Assembly: GCA_028692875.1 (NCBI GenBank)
Contig: JAQUWL010000021.1
Span: forward strand, 1 to 35,904
DNA length: 35,904 nucleotides
Direction of reading: 5' to 3'
Source of the DNA: Sulfurospirillaceae bacterium
GTDB lineage: Bacteria > Campylobacterota > Campylobacteria > Campylobacterales > Sulfurospirillaceae
Shown: positions 1-7,960 of the stretch, piece by piece
Position numbering within the stretch: the stretch's first letter is position 1
Layout of the letters: each line of letters opens with the position of its first letter
The notes under the pieces: generated by a model
The model's database searches: none
Told to the model about the DNA's origin: nothing
Seen by the model: the letters and a program-made list of their open reading frames with translations, nothing else
Made by a program: the position numbers and the translations under genes

Positions 1-615
1 GTCGAAGCATGTCCTTATGACACTTTATATTTGGCAAAACCAGGCGACAATAAGCCCATGGGTACACCTTACTTTATCCCTAGAGAGATGCCGTGCTATA
101 TGTGTACGGATATCCCTTGTGTTCCTGTATGTCCTACAGGTGCGTTGGATGAAGATAGTGTTTCATCTATGAAAAATGGCAAAAAAGAGCTTGATATCAA
201 CAAAGCAAGAATGGGACTCGCAGTAGTAGATACTGAGTCTTGTATCGCATTTTGGGGTATACAGTGTGATGCGTGTTATAGAGCTTGTCCTGTAATGGAT
301 AGTGCGATACGTTTGGAGTATCGAAGAAATGCCAGAACGGGAAAACACGCATTTTTAGTGCCAATGGTAAGTAGTGAGACATGTACTGGATGTGGTCTCT
401 GTGAACGAGCTTGTGTGACCAAAAAACCTGCCATATTTGTACTTCCTAGGGAGGTTGCAATGGGTAATGTTGGTGGTCACTATGTTAAGGGTTGGGACAA
501 AGAGGACGAGAAACGTATCGTTGATGTCTCTACTGATCACTTAACAACTCAGACGAAAAGGAGTGAAAAAACTCCAAAGGATTACCTAAATTCGGATGAG
601 GAGCTGTTCAAATGA
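1..615 (+). CDS. napG: NapG, ferredoxin-type quinol dehydrogenase subunit (5' truncated)
   Basis: The frame is open from base 1 (VEACPYDTLYLAKPG...), so the start codon lies before the window. NapG is the periplasm-facing iron-sulfur partner of membrane NapH; together they pass electrons from menaquinol toward the NapAB nitrate reductase in organisms without NapC. Cysteine clusters of the [4Fe-4S] ferredoxin type are visible: the tail of one at the very start, CYMCTDIPCVPVCPTGAL, CIAFWGIQCDACYRACP and CTGCGLCERAC. The stop codon overlaps the napH start (ATGA), which indicates translational coupling. In Campylobacterota the usual order is napAGHBFLD, so napA is expected just upstream, outside the window. 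The twin-arginine signal expected for this family would be in the missing part. Confidence 0.95.
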   Translation, partial: VEACPYDTLYLAKPGDNKPMGTPYFIPREMPCYMCTDIPCVPVCPTGALDEDSVSSMKNGKKELDINKARMGLAVVDTESCIAFWGIQCDACYRACPVMDSAIRLEYRRNARTGKHAFLVPMVSSETCTGCGLCERACVTKKPAIFVLPREVAMGNVGGHYVKGWDKEDEKRIVDVSTDHLTTQTKRSEKTPKDYLNSDEELFK

Positions 616-1430
616 TGAGATGGATATACAAGCATCGCTTTATGATGTTGCGACGTTTTAGTCAGTTGAGCATATTGGCTCTATATTTTTCAGCAAATGC
701 ATATGGGTTGAAAATTCTTACTGGAAATCTTAGTGGCTCATTGCTATTCGGATTTATTCCGTTATCTGATCCATTTGCTATAGTGCAAATGTTTGCAGCA
801 GGTGCGATAGTAGGAATCAATGCTCTAGTAGGTGCTGGACTTATAGTTCTTTTTTATATGGCAGTTGGTGGTCGAGCATTTTGTTCTTGGGTTTGCCCTA
901 TCAATATGGTAACCGATTTGGCAAATTGGCTCAGAAGGGTTTTGTACCTAGAAAAGGTAGAAAGAAAAGTGTGGTTGGGCAGAAGTGTTAGATATTGGAT
1001 TATAGGATTAAGTCTTGTTCTCTCATTTATAACAGGTGTCGCCGCATTTGAAATGGTAAGTCCGATTTCCATGCTACATAGAGGTATTGTATTTGGTATT
1101 GGCATGGGATTTGCTGCTGTGCTTTCTATATTTTTGTTTGACCTATTTGCTGTTAAAAATGGTTGGTGCGGACACATTTGTCCTTTGGGAGGAACGTATT
1201 CTCTTATTGGTCAATTTAGTGCAATCCGTGTAAAACACAACCAGTCCAATTGTACTCTTTGTATGAAATGCAAAGATGTATGTCCTGAGAAACAAGTGCT
1301 CTCTATCATAGGAAAAGAGAGTGGTGTTATAGCCTCGGGAGAATGCACCAATTGTGGAAGATGTGTTGAAGTTTGTGACGACAATGCCCTTGGCTTTGGT
1401 GTAAGGAATTATATTAATAAAAATGGATAG
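612..1430 (+). CDS. napH: NapH, membrane quinol dehydrogenase ferredoxin subunit
   Basis: A 272-residue membrane protein with about four hydrophobic segments (near residues 13-30, 50-85, 122-145 and 155-180). It carries two CxxxCP motifs (CSWVCP near residue 94, CGHICP near residue 192) and two C-terminal [4Fe-4S] ferredoxin motifs (CTLCMKCKDVCP, CTNCGRCVEVC). This is the NapH layout: a menaquinol oxidase anchor that works with NapG. The ATG overlaps the napG stop by four bases. The C-terminal ferredoxin domain faces the cytoplasm in the family model. Nothing is missing compared with the usual length of 260-290 residues. Confidence 0.95.
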   Translation: MMRWIYKHRFMMLRRFSQLSILALYFSANAYGLKILTGNLSGSLLFGFIPLSDPFAIVQMFAAGAIVGINALVGAGLIVLFYMAVGGRAFCSWVCPINMVTDLANWLRRVLYLEKVERKVWLGRSVRYWIIGLSLVLSFITGVAAFEMVSPISMLHRGIVFGIGMGFAAVLSIFLFDLFAVKNGWCGHICPLGGTYSLIGQFSAIRVKHNQSNCTLCMKCKDVCPEKQVLSIIGKESGVIASGECTNCGRCVEVCDDNALGFGVRNYINKNG

Positions 1431-1440
1431 GAGACAGATA

Positions 1441-1965
1441 ATGGTTAGTACTAAGACGTTAATTGCTGCTGCAGTTTTGTCGGCTTTCGTTGCCACTGGA
1501 TGTGCTGTTTCAAACACAATGAGTGAGGAAGAACTTGGACTAAGAAAAGTAGATCTTTACAGCGAAAAAGAAGTTGTAGCAGATCCTACTAGTTATTCTA
1601 AAGTTGCAGCCGGTGAGTCAAAAGTTTATCAGCGTGCATTTGAAAATGCACCGCCTATGATTTCACATGATGTTGAGGGTATGTTGCCTATTACTAAGGC
1701 AAACAACTCTTGTTTAGGTTGTCACGCTCCTGAGATAGCAGCTACAGTTAAGGCTACTTCTGTACCAGCTTCTCACATGTATGACCTAAGAACTATGAAG
1801 CAACTTAAAACAGTAAGTCCAGCTAGATATAACTGTTCACAGTGCCATGCTCCTCAGTCTAACAATGCTCCGCTTGTTGAAAATACATTTCAACCAGAGT
1901 TTAGAAGTGCTGATGGTGCTGCAAAAACAAACTTGCTTGATGTATTGAACGACGGCGTTAGATAA
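1441..1965 (+). CDS. napB: NapB, diheme cytochrome c electron-transfer subunit of periplasmic nitrate reductase
   Basis: A 174-residue exported protein with two CxxCH heme sites (C91-H95 CLGCH and C132-H136 CSQCH), as in NapB, which hands electrons to catalytic NapA. The ATG at 1441 is preferred over an in-frame ATG at 1423 because AGGAG sits just upstream (about 1429-1433) and the hydrophobic signal then begins properly (MVSTKTLIAAAVLSAFVATG). The 1423 start would overlap napH. The signal ends in VATGC at residues 17-21, which resembles a lipobox, so the protein may be membrane-tethered by lipid instead of free in the periplasm; this is only suggestive. The conserved NapB stretch SHMYDLR lies between the hemes. 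Confidence 0.95.
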   Translation: MVSTKTLIAAAVLSAFVATGCAVSNTMSEEELGLRKVDLYSEKEVVADPTSYSKVAAGESKVYQRAFENAPPMISHDVEGMLPITKANNSCLGCHAPEIAATVKATSVPASHMYDLRTMKQLKTVSPARYNCSQCHAPQSNNAPLVENTFQPEFRSADGAAKTNLLDVLNDGVR

Positions 1966-1969
1966 GTTT

Positions 1970-2494
1970 ATGCATTTGGCAGAAAACAGAAGAGAGGCTT
2001 TTGCCTCTCTTGCCTCTCGTTTTAAGAAAAAAAAAGAGGGTTCTACCTCCACAGTTGCACTAATTAGGCCTCCGTATAATAGGGATGAGGTTTTATTTGA
2101 GCAATTTTGTGTTTCATGCGAGCAGGCATTTTGTGTTGAGGCTTGCGAGCAGAGTATTTTAGCTTTGGACAATAAACATATACCTTATGTACTCTTCGCC
2201 AAAACAGGATGTACTTTTTGCGAAGAGTGTGTAAAAGCCTGCCCCCATCAGGTGCTGATGCTAGAAGAAGGGACCTTGCATTGCACTATAAAGGCTGATT
2301 TTAATATAGATATCAATGCATGTGTTGCATGGAAAAATGTGGTATGCAGTGCATGCAGAGATGTGTGCAATGATAGGGCAGTTGTTTTTTTTGGGTTGTT
2401 TAGACCAGTAATAGATATGGAAAAGTGTAGTGCATGTGGCTTTTGCTACGGAGTGTGTCCTGTAAATGCTATACAGTTTAAAAAAAGAGTATAA
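1970..2494 (+). CDS. napF: NapF, cytoplasmic iron-sulfur protein of the nap operon
   Basis: 174 residues, with a basic N-terminus (RREAFASLASRFKKKK) followed by four cysteine clusters: CVSCEQAFCVEAC, CTFCEECVKACP, CVAWKNVVCSACRDVC and CSACGFCYGVCP. NapF is a soluble [4Fe-4S] protein thought to act in the cytoplasm on NapA maturation. The start is the only ATG available. It lies five bases after the napB stop and has no clear ribosome binding site, so expression probably depends on coupling to napB. The length is close to other NapF proteins of Campylobacterota. Confidence 0.92.
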   Translation: MHLAENRREAFASLASRFKKKKEGSTSTVALIRPPYNRDEVLFEQFCVSCEQAFCVEACEQSILALDNKHIPYVLFAKTGCTFCEECVKACPHQVLMLEEGTLHCTIKADFNIDINACVAWKNVVCSACRDVCNDRAVVFFGLFRPVIDMEKCSACGFCYGVCPVNAIQFKKRV

Positions 2495-2506
2495 AAAGGA
2501 GAGTGT

Positions 2507-3460
2507 GTGAAATTTGTTATTGCTTTTTGTCTGTTTGTTTTAACAGTTCAGTCAGCTGATATATCGCCACGTAAGATAGTTGAGGCGAGTGGAAATGTAC
2601 AAAATATAGCTATATACGAAGATATGGTATTGGCTGGAACAAATGCAGGTACTTTGGATATTTATAAATTAGAAGATGGCTCTTTGGTTAAAAAAATAGA
2701 ATTTGGGAAGATAAAAGACTTTACTGGCGATGAGATAAATCCAAAAGTGTTTTCCGTTGATAAGATTGCTGGAAGCGAAAAATATTTAGCTGTAACTCAA
2801 GCATCAAATGGTGCAAGAAGTCTTTTTATCGTTGATGATGGCGAAATTACAGAAGTTATTAATCAAGACCAAAATCTGTTTATTTCTAAGGCGAAATTTA
2901 TAGACAAAGATAGAGCACTTTTGGCTTTGTTAAGCAATGAACTTATACTTTTTGATTTGAAAGCAAAGAAAGAGATATATAGAGTGCAAATAAGCCCTTC
3001 CCACTTTACCGATTTTATGCTCAGTAAAGATAAAAAAACGGTTGCAACTTCAAGCGAGTCAGGAGAAGTTGCCATAGTAGATGTTTCCACTGGAAAAACA
3101 ATGAAAACACTTTCCGGCGGTAATGTTGATAACATATATAAGGTTGATTTTAAAAACGGAAGAGTTTTGTGTGCAGGACAAGACAGAAGGGGCATTGTCT
3201 ATAATGTCGCTACGGGAGATTTCGATAGATATGATGGAAGTTTTTTAATTTATGCGGGGGCAATGAGTCCTAGTGGAAAATTGGGAGTTTTTGCTTTTAA
3301 CGAAAAGAACGATATGTTTGTTTTTAACTTAGATTCTAAATCTCAAATGCATAAACTAATAGGACAAAGAAGCACTTTGAATTCTATAGTTTTTGCAAAC
3401 GAAAAGGATTTGGTTAGTGGAAGCGATGATAAATTTATTATGATTTGGAGGTTACCTTGA
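2507..3460 (+). CDS. napL: NapL, periplasmic WD40/beta-propeller protein of the nap operon
   Basis: 317 residues starting at GTG (2507-2509) behind AAAGGAG. An N-terminal signal peptide (KFVIAFCLFVLTVQSAD) is followed by repeated beta-blade segments such as VAISGESGEV-like and VSGSDDKFIMIWRLP at the end, typical of WD40/quinoprotein-like propellers. NapL occurs in the nap operons of Campylobacterota (for example Wolinella and Campylobacter), between napF and napD. It has an accessory role that is not biochemically defined. Its TGA overlaps the TTG start of napD. The gene symbol rests on position and fold more than on a sequence match. Confidence 0.88.
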   Translation: MKFVIAFCLFVLTVQSADISPRKIVEASGNVQNIAIYEDMVLAGTNAGTLDIYKLEDGSLVKKIEFGKIKDFTGDEINPKVFSVDKIAGSEKYLAVTQASNGARSLFIVDDGEITEVINQDQNLFISKAKFIDKDRALLALLSNELILFDLKAKKEIYRVQISPSHFTDFMLSKDKKTVATSSESGEVAIVDVSTGKTMKTLSGGNVDNIYKVDFKNGRVLCAGQDRRGIVYNVATGDFDRYDGSFLIYAGAMSPSGKLGVFAFNEKNDMFVFNLDSKSQMHKLIGQRSTLNSIVFANEKDLVSGSDDKFIMIWRLP

Positions 3461-3810
3461 ACGTTTCTAGTATAGTTATACAAGCCAGAGCCGAGTATAT
3501 TGATGAAATAGTTGATACATGTAAGAAGAGTGATTTTTGTGATTATCATTTTCACGATAAAGATAAGGGAAAAATTATCGTAACGGTTGAAGGAGAGGGT
3601 ATCTCTGAGGAGATGGCTAAGGTAAAATTGATTGAGAAAATACCACATATTGTCTCGGTTGATTTAATGATGAGTTACAGCGAGGATGAGCTTGATAGAG
3701 AAAGAGAAAAGCTTGAAAAAGAGGGAAGTGTCCCAGCAATGTTAAATGATGATAGTTTAAGAGCTGAGGATATTGTTTATCATGGCGATTTGAAAAAGAA
3801 AATATTTTAA
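3457..3810 (+). CDS. napD: NapD, cytoplasmic chaperone for nitrate reductase NapA
   Basis: 117 residues starting with MNVSSIVIQARAEYIDEIV, the characteristic NapD opening. NapD is a small ferredoxin-fold chaperone that binds the Tat signal peptide of NapA. The start chosen is TTG at 3457. It overlaps the napL stop as TTGA and has GGAGG at 3447-3451, five bases away; the in-frame TTG at 3445 has no such spacing. A charged C-terminal extension (about residues 75-117) goes beyond the ~80-residue core. One copy of TACATGTA lies at 3516-3523 and reads Asp-Thr-Cys-Lys. Confidence 0.92.
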   Translation: MNVSSIVIQARAEYIDEIVDTCKKSDFCDYHFHDKDKGKIIVTVEGEGISEEMAKVKLIEKIPHIVSVDLMMSYSEDELDREREKLEKEGSVPAMLNDDSLRAEDIVYHGDLKKKIF

Positions 3811-3821
3811 AGGATTTGTTC

Positions 3822-4358
3822 ATGCAGACTTCTTATCAAATGTTTATAGAAACAGAAGTTCCAGAGGGGCAGTTAATAGTATCTAGAACTGACTTAAGGG
3901 GAAATATAACATATGCAAATGATGTGTTTGCAAATATTTCTGGCTACTCCATAGATGAGTTAGTCGGAAAGCCTCACTGTATCGTTAGGCATCCAGATAT
4001 GCCAAGGTCTGTCTTTAGAAACCTCTGGGAAACATTAAAAAATGAGCAAATTTGGAAGGGTTTTGTTAAAAATCTTAGAAAAGATGGCGGATATTATTGG
4101 GTATATGCCGAGATTTCAGGGGTATATAAAGATGGCAAACTAGTAGAGTACAAATCTATGAGAATGCCTATGAGTAGCGAAGATAAAAAAACAGCACAAA
4201 ACCAATACGATGTGCTAAGAGAAAAAGAAGAGGGCACATGTAGAGCGGTCGTCTCTTTATCAAAAGAAAATGTAGACAAGATAAAAAAACTAGCCAAAGA
4301 TGAAGGTGCTAGCGAAGATAAAGTTATCAATGATATCTTGAGCGACACGCTATTATAA
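3822..4358 (+). CDS. PAS-domain protein with a ribbon-helix-helix-like tail
   Basis: 178 residues. The ATG at 3822 is preferred over a TTG at 3816 because AAAGGA (3809-3814) is spaced seven bases from it. Residues ~15-125 form a PAS domain of the Aer/CetB type (TDLRGNITYANDVFANISGY, IVRHPDMP, GYYWVYAEISGVY), which in relatives binds FAD or heme and senses redox state or energy. The last 45 residues (VVSLSKENVDKIKKLAKDEG then VINDIL) look like a short beta strand plus two helices, as in CopG-type ribbon-helix-helix proteins; this part is inferred from pattern only. It lies 11 bases after napD, so it is probably cotranscribed with the nap genes and could report on or regulate nitrate respiration. 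No methyl-accepting or kinase domain is present. Confidence 0.8.
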   Translation: MQTSYQMFIETEVPEGQLIVSRTDLRGNITYANDVFANISGYSIDELVGKPHCIVRHPDMPRSVFRNLWETLKNEQIWKGFVKNLRKDGGYYWVYAEISGVYKDGKLVEYKSMRMPMSSEDKKTAQNQYDVLREKEEGTCRAVVSLSKENVDKIKKLAKDEGASEDKVINDILSDTLL

Positions 4359-4366
4359 TCTCCTTG

Positions 4367-4392
4367 TTCGTGTCGATTTTTCGGCACGAACA
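4367..4392. terminator. Inverted repeat, probable terminator of the nap operon
   Basis: Two 10-base arms (4367-4376 and 4383-4392, GTTCGTGTCG and CGGCACGAAC) pair with one G-U and enclose a six-base loop, eight bases after the PAS gene stop. There is no strong T run afterwards, so this is a probable and not a canonical intrinsic terminator. Confidence 0.6.
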
Positions 4393-4479
4393 CCTCTTTA
4401 ATATTATCTGTGTATTAAGTCAAAACAGAGTAAAATAACAAAAATTAAATCAAGTATTTTATACAACAAAGGTCATGCA

Positions 4480-5580
4480 ATGGGTTTAGGTGTAGGTATC
4501 GTAGGGCTTCCAAATGTAGGCAAATCAACAACATTTAATGCGCTGACAAAAGCACAAAATGCAGAATCAGCAAACTATCCTTTTTGCACTATCGAGCCAA
4601 ATAAAGCCATCGTTCCTGTTCCAGACGATAGACTTGGCGAGCTTGCTAAGATAGTTAAGCCTGAGCGTATTCAGCACTCTACGGTAGATTTTGTGGATAT
4701 CGCAGGGCTTGTAAAAGGTGCTAGTTCTGGAGAAGGTTTGGGCAATCAATTTTTATCCAATATCCGTGAAGTAGAAGTTATCCTTCATATGGTGCGTTGT
4801 TTTGAGGATGAAAACATTACACATGTGGAGCATGGTATAAATCCTTTGCGTGATATTGAGATTATTGAAAGTGAGTTGATTTTTGCTGATGTGCAACAAC
4901 TTGATAAAAAGATTGACAGACTAAAAAGACAAGCAAAACTTGACAAATCAGCAGCAGCAATCGCAGAAATTGCAGTCGAGCTTAGAGCACATTTGGACGA
5001 CATAAAGCCAGTGAGTACTTTTGCTAAAAAAGACGACGAGCATTTTAAAGCTTTGGACAAAGAGCTAAGATTTTTATCCAATAAAACTATCATATACGGT
5101 GCAAACGTCGATGAGGCAGGGCTTTTGGATGAAAATGAATTTGTTAAGGCAGTTAAGGCTCATGCAAAAGAGGTGGGGGCTGACGTGGTCGTTTTGTGTG
5201 CCAAAGTGGAAGAAGAGATGGTTGCACTTGACGAGGATGAGGCGGAAGAGTTTTTAAAAGAGCTAGGGGTTGAAGAGTCTGGTTTAAAGCAGATTATTCG
5301 TCTTAGTTTTGATAAGCTTCATTTGGCATCGTATTTTACTGCGGGCGTAAAAGAGGTTCGAGCTTGGACGATAGAAAAGGGTTGGAAAGCTCCGAAAGCC
5401 GCTTCTGTAATTCACAATGATTTTGAAAAAGGTTTTATCCGTGCTGAGGTTATTGGCTACGACGATTTTATAGCTTATAAGGGCGAAGCAGGCTCAAAAG
5501 AGGCAGGAAAAATGCGCCTTGAGGGAAAAGACTACGTAGTGCAAGATGGCGATGTTATGCACTTTAGATTTAACGTATAA
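4480..5580 (+). CDS. ychF: YchF, universally conserved Obg-family ATPase/GTPase
   Basis: 366 residues, the standard YchF length. Visible features are the P-loop GLPNVGKST (residues 8-16), NYPFCTIEPN (switch region), the G3 motif DIAGLVKGAS, and a C-terminal TGS domain (about residues 280-366, ending DVMHFRFNV). YchF/OLA1 proteins prefer ATP and bind ribosomes and stress-response partners. The ATG has AAAGG at 4468-4472, seven bases upstream. It is monocistronic: a hairpin precedes it and another follows. Confidence 0.97.
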   Translation: MGLGVGIVGLPNVGKSTTFNALTKAQNAESANYPFCTIEPNKAIVPVPDDRLGELAKIVKPERIQHSTVDFVDIAGLVKGASSGEGLGNQFLSNIREVEVILHMVRCFEDENITHVEHGINPLRDIEIIESELIFADVQQLDKKIDRLKRQAKLDKSAAAIAEIAVELRAHLDDIKPVSTFAKKDDEHFKALDKELRFLSNKTIIYGANVDEAGLLDENEFVKAVKAHAKEVGADVVVLCAKVEEEMVALDEDEAEEFLKELGVEESGLKQIIRLSFDKLHLASYFTAGVKEVRAWTIEKGWKAPKAASVIHNDFEKGFIRAEVIGYDDFIAYKGEAGSKEAGKMRLEGKDYVVQDGDVMHFRFNV

Positions 5581-5589
5581 AATAGTATT

Positions 5590-5618
5590 AAAGCCTCTAC
5601 ATGTAAAGAGGCTTTTTA
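5590..5618. terminator. Bidirectional terminator with TACATGTA in its loop
   Basis: The arms AAAGCCTCT (5590-5598) and AGAGGCTTT (5607-5615) are followed by T residues (5613-5617) on the + strand and preceded by A residues that give a short T run on the - strand. It lies between the convergent ychF and psd genes. The loop is essentially the repeated palindrome TACATGTA (5598-5605), so the iterated motif has been built into a terminator. Confidence 0.85.
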
Positions 5619-6443
5619 AATTTTTTGGGCGACGCTCTGACCGAAGCAAATCGACGTGTCCCTTTTGACTTTCAAATCAACACTATTTGTTTCAAAAAAC
5701 ATTACGATAGTTGAGCCCATCTCAAATCTGCCCAACTCATCACCTTTTTCTAGTTCCACGTTTTTGTACATGTAGAACTGCTGAGACGATGTTTTTGCAT
5801 TGGTTTGTATGCTCTCATCAAAAGTAAATCTCATCTTTCCAACATTTAGTGCCCCAACAAATACCATATAAAAAAGCTTATCATCCTTTGTGTAGCACTC
5901 TAAAACAACCCTTTCGTTTTCGATAAATAGTGAAGGGATTTTTTGAAGCCATTTAAAATTTACAGGATATAATTTTCCAGGAATGTGAACCGCTTTTGAG
6001 ATCCTCATATCAATCGGAGAATGATATCGGTGATAATCTTTTGGCGAGAGATAAAAGTTTATATATGTTCCATTTGAGAGTTTATCTCTGTTTTCCTTGG
6101 CGATATAATCCCCCAAAAGCTCTTTGTAGTTATATAAAAATCCTTTTATTTGTAGCACTTGGTCGTTTTCAGCCACTCCTGCTTCGCTGATGAATCCATC
6201 ACACGGAGATATAAATGTATTTTCATTTCCTTCTAATACTCTAGCGACGTTGAGTTTGCGTGTAAAAAGGGCGTTAAGACTAGCATAAGAGGTTGCGTCA
6301 TCGCATTCTTTTAGGTCAACATGCATCAATTTTGTATATGTTTGATTGATGATTTTTTGAATAGGAGTAGGAAACTCTTTTTGTGCAAAAGTGCCGAAAA
6401 TACGAGATATGCAAGATGTTTTAAAGGTAGGTTTTCGTTTCAT
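5616..6443 (-). CDS. psd: Phosphatidylserine decarboxylase
   Basis: 275 residues. Psd removes CO2 from phosphatidylserine to make phosphatidylethanolamine at the inner membrane. Recognisable family blocks are LNALFTRKLN, SPCDGFISEAG, FYLSPKDYHRYHSP (with the conserved Asp-Tyr-His-Arg and His residues), FVGALNVGKM and the self-cleavage site near the C-terminus, here MGST in place of the usual LGST. The serine that becomes the pyruvoyl group is present. The ATG at 6441-6443 has AAAGAG upstream. TACATGTA at 5767-5774 lies in the gene in the frame that reads Tyr-Met-Tyr. Confidence 0.95.
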   Translation of the reverse strand: MKRKPTFKTSCISRIFGTFAQKEFPTPIQKIINQTYTKLMHVDLKECDDATSYASLNALFTRKLNVARVLEGNENTFISPCDGFISEAGVAENDQVLQIKGFLYNYKELLGDYIAKENRDKLSNGTYINFYLSPKDYHRYHSPIDMRISKAVHIPGKLYPVNFKWLQKIPSLFIENERVVLECYTKDDKLFYMVFVGALNVGKMRFTFDESIQTNAKTSSQQFYMYKNVELEKGDELGRFEMGSTIVMFFETNSVDLKVKRDTSICFGQSVAQKI

Positions 6444-6512
6444 TTTTCTCTTTGTTGGTTGTTTTTAAAGACTGATTATACCAAATCTATATGGTATTTA
6501 GATAAAAGCCTA

Positions 6513-6534
6513 TATAATACAAACACTACATGTA
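6513..6534 (+). promoter_or_regulatory. Likely -10 element and leader TACATGTA of the DbpA-type helicase gene
   Basis: TATAAT at 6513-6518 is a good -10 hexamer 38 bases before the ATG; no convincing -35 is seen, which is common in Campylobacterota. A TACATGTA palindrome lies at 6527-6534, at or just after the expected transcription start. Confidence 0.5.
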
Positions 6535-6555
6535 AAACTATCACAAAGAAAAAAA

Positions 6556-7932
6556 ATGAAAAAAAAGTTTGACACTCTTGGGTTTGACGCCTCTATGATT
6601 AAAAATTTGTCAGATCTCGGCTATGCTTACATGACACCAATTCAAGAGGCATGCTTGCCTTTAGCGCTTGAGGGTAGAGATGTCGTAGCGAAAGCAAAAA
6701 CTGGTAGTGGCAAAACAGCCGCATTTGGTATACCGCTTTTGTTGCGTCTACATGTAAGAAATATGCGTGTTCAATCGCTTGTCTTATGCCCAACAAGAGA
6801 GCTAGCCGAGCAAGTTGCAAATGAGTTAAGAAAACTAGCACGTTTTAAGCACAACATCAAAATACTCACGCTTTGCGGAGGTGTTCCCTGCAGGGCACAA
6901 CGCTTTTCGCTCGAGCATGGTGCACATATCGTTGTTGGAACTCCTGGTAGGATTTTGCAACATTTGAGCGAAAAATCACTTTTTTTAGATAGTGTTGAAA
7001 CACTTGTTCTTGATGAGGCGGATAGAATGTTGGATATGGGCTTTTTTGAAGATATAGAGAAGATTATTGCCCAAATGCCAAAAAAACGTCAAACACTTCT
7101 TTTTTCAGCAACCTTTCCGCAAGAGATAAAATCAATATGCGAGCAAGTGCAAAATGATGCTCTACATGTAAGTGTTGAGGAAATTGAGTCTGAAAATAAA
7201 ATTGAGCAAATTTTTTACGAGGTAGAGCGAGAGGAAAAGCGTCAAGCTTTGAGTGCGTTTTTGCTCTCATATCGCCCAAAATCTGCCATTATTTTTTGCC
7301 GAACAAAGTTGCAAGTGAGTGAGCTGAGCGATGATTTGTATCAAGAGGGTTTTGATGCTATGGGTTTGCATGGGGATTTGGAGCAACTAGACAGGGATGA
7401 GAGTCTATTGCAATTTGCAAATGGCAGTATCGGTATGCTTGTGGCAACGGACTTGGCGTCACGTGGACTTGATATAAAAGATGTGGAGTGTGTTATAAAC
7501 TATGACCTGCCTCAAAGTGTCGAGATATACATACATCGTATCGGAAGAACAGCAAGAATGGGCAAAGAGGGGTTGGCGGTAACGTTTTATGAGCCTTTCC
7601 AAAAACCGTTTTTGCAAGAGCTAAATGAAGCCAATATGCTCTTTACATGTAAGAAGTTCTCGGAAATTGTAGTTGAAAATACAGAGCCATATCTTGCGCA
7701 GATGGTTACGCTATGTATAGATGCTGGCAAAAAAATGAAAATGAGAGCAGGCGATATCTTGGGCACATTGACTAAAGATGTAGGATTGGATGCTTCTTGC
7801 ATAGGCAAGATATATATCGCAGAAAAATACTCTTATGTGGCTATTGGGAGGGATTTTGTAGACAAAGCTTTTGATGCATTAAATAGTACAAAAATAAAAG
7901 GCAGAAATTTTAGAGTTTGGAAGTTGCAGTGA
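6556..7932 (+). CDS. dbpA: DEAD-box ATP-dependent RNA helicase, DbpA type
   Basis: 458 residues with a complete DEAD-box core: Q motif TPIQ, Walker A AKTGSGKT (residues 47-54), PTREL, TPGR, DEAD (LVLDEADRMLD), SAT, ATDLASRGLD and HRIGRTARMG. The last ~75 residues (MKMRAGDILGTLTKDVGLDA... to FRVWKLQ) match the DbpA RNA-binding domain, which targets hairpin 92 of 23S rRNA in E. coli DbpA; the role is therefore 50S subunit assembly. Three internal TACATGTA copies (6749, 7163, 7644) read LHV, LHV and TC. A second DEAD-box gene of a different subtype is at 14695. Confidence 0.92.
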   Translation: MKKKFDTLGFDASMIKNLSDLGYAYMTPIQEACLPLALEGRDVVAKAKTGSGKTAAFGIPLLLRLHVRNMRVQSLVLCPTRELAEQVANELRKLARFKHNIKILTLCGGVPCRAQRFSLEHGAHIVVGTPGRILQHLSEKSLFLDSVETLVLDEADRMLDMGFFEDIEKIIAQMPKKRQTLLFSATFPQEIKSICEQVQNDALHVSVEEIESENKIEQIFYEVEREEKRQALSAFLLSYRPKSAIIFCRTKLQVSELSDDLYQEGFDAMGLHGDLEQLDRDESLLQFANGSIGMLVATDLASRGLDIKDVECVINYDLPQSVEIYIHRIGRTARMGKEGLAVTFYEPFQKPFLQELNEANMLFTCKKFSEIVVENTEPYLAQMVTLCIDAGKKMKMRAGDILGTLTKDVGLDASCIGKIYIAEKYSYVAIGRDFVDKAFDALNSTKIKGRNFRVWKLQ

Positions 7933-7956
7933 GGCGTTAGATATAACGCCTTTTTT
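7933..7956 (+). terminator. Intrinsic terminator after the DbpA-type helicase gene
   Basis: The arms GGCGTTA (7933-7939) and TAACGCC (7944-7950) are separated by a four-base loop and followed by six T residues (7951-7956). It begins immediately after the TGA stop and lies between convergent genes. Confidence 0.9.
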
Positions 7957-7960
7957 GTTG

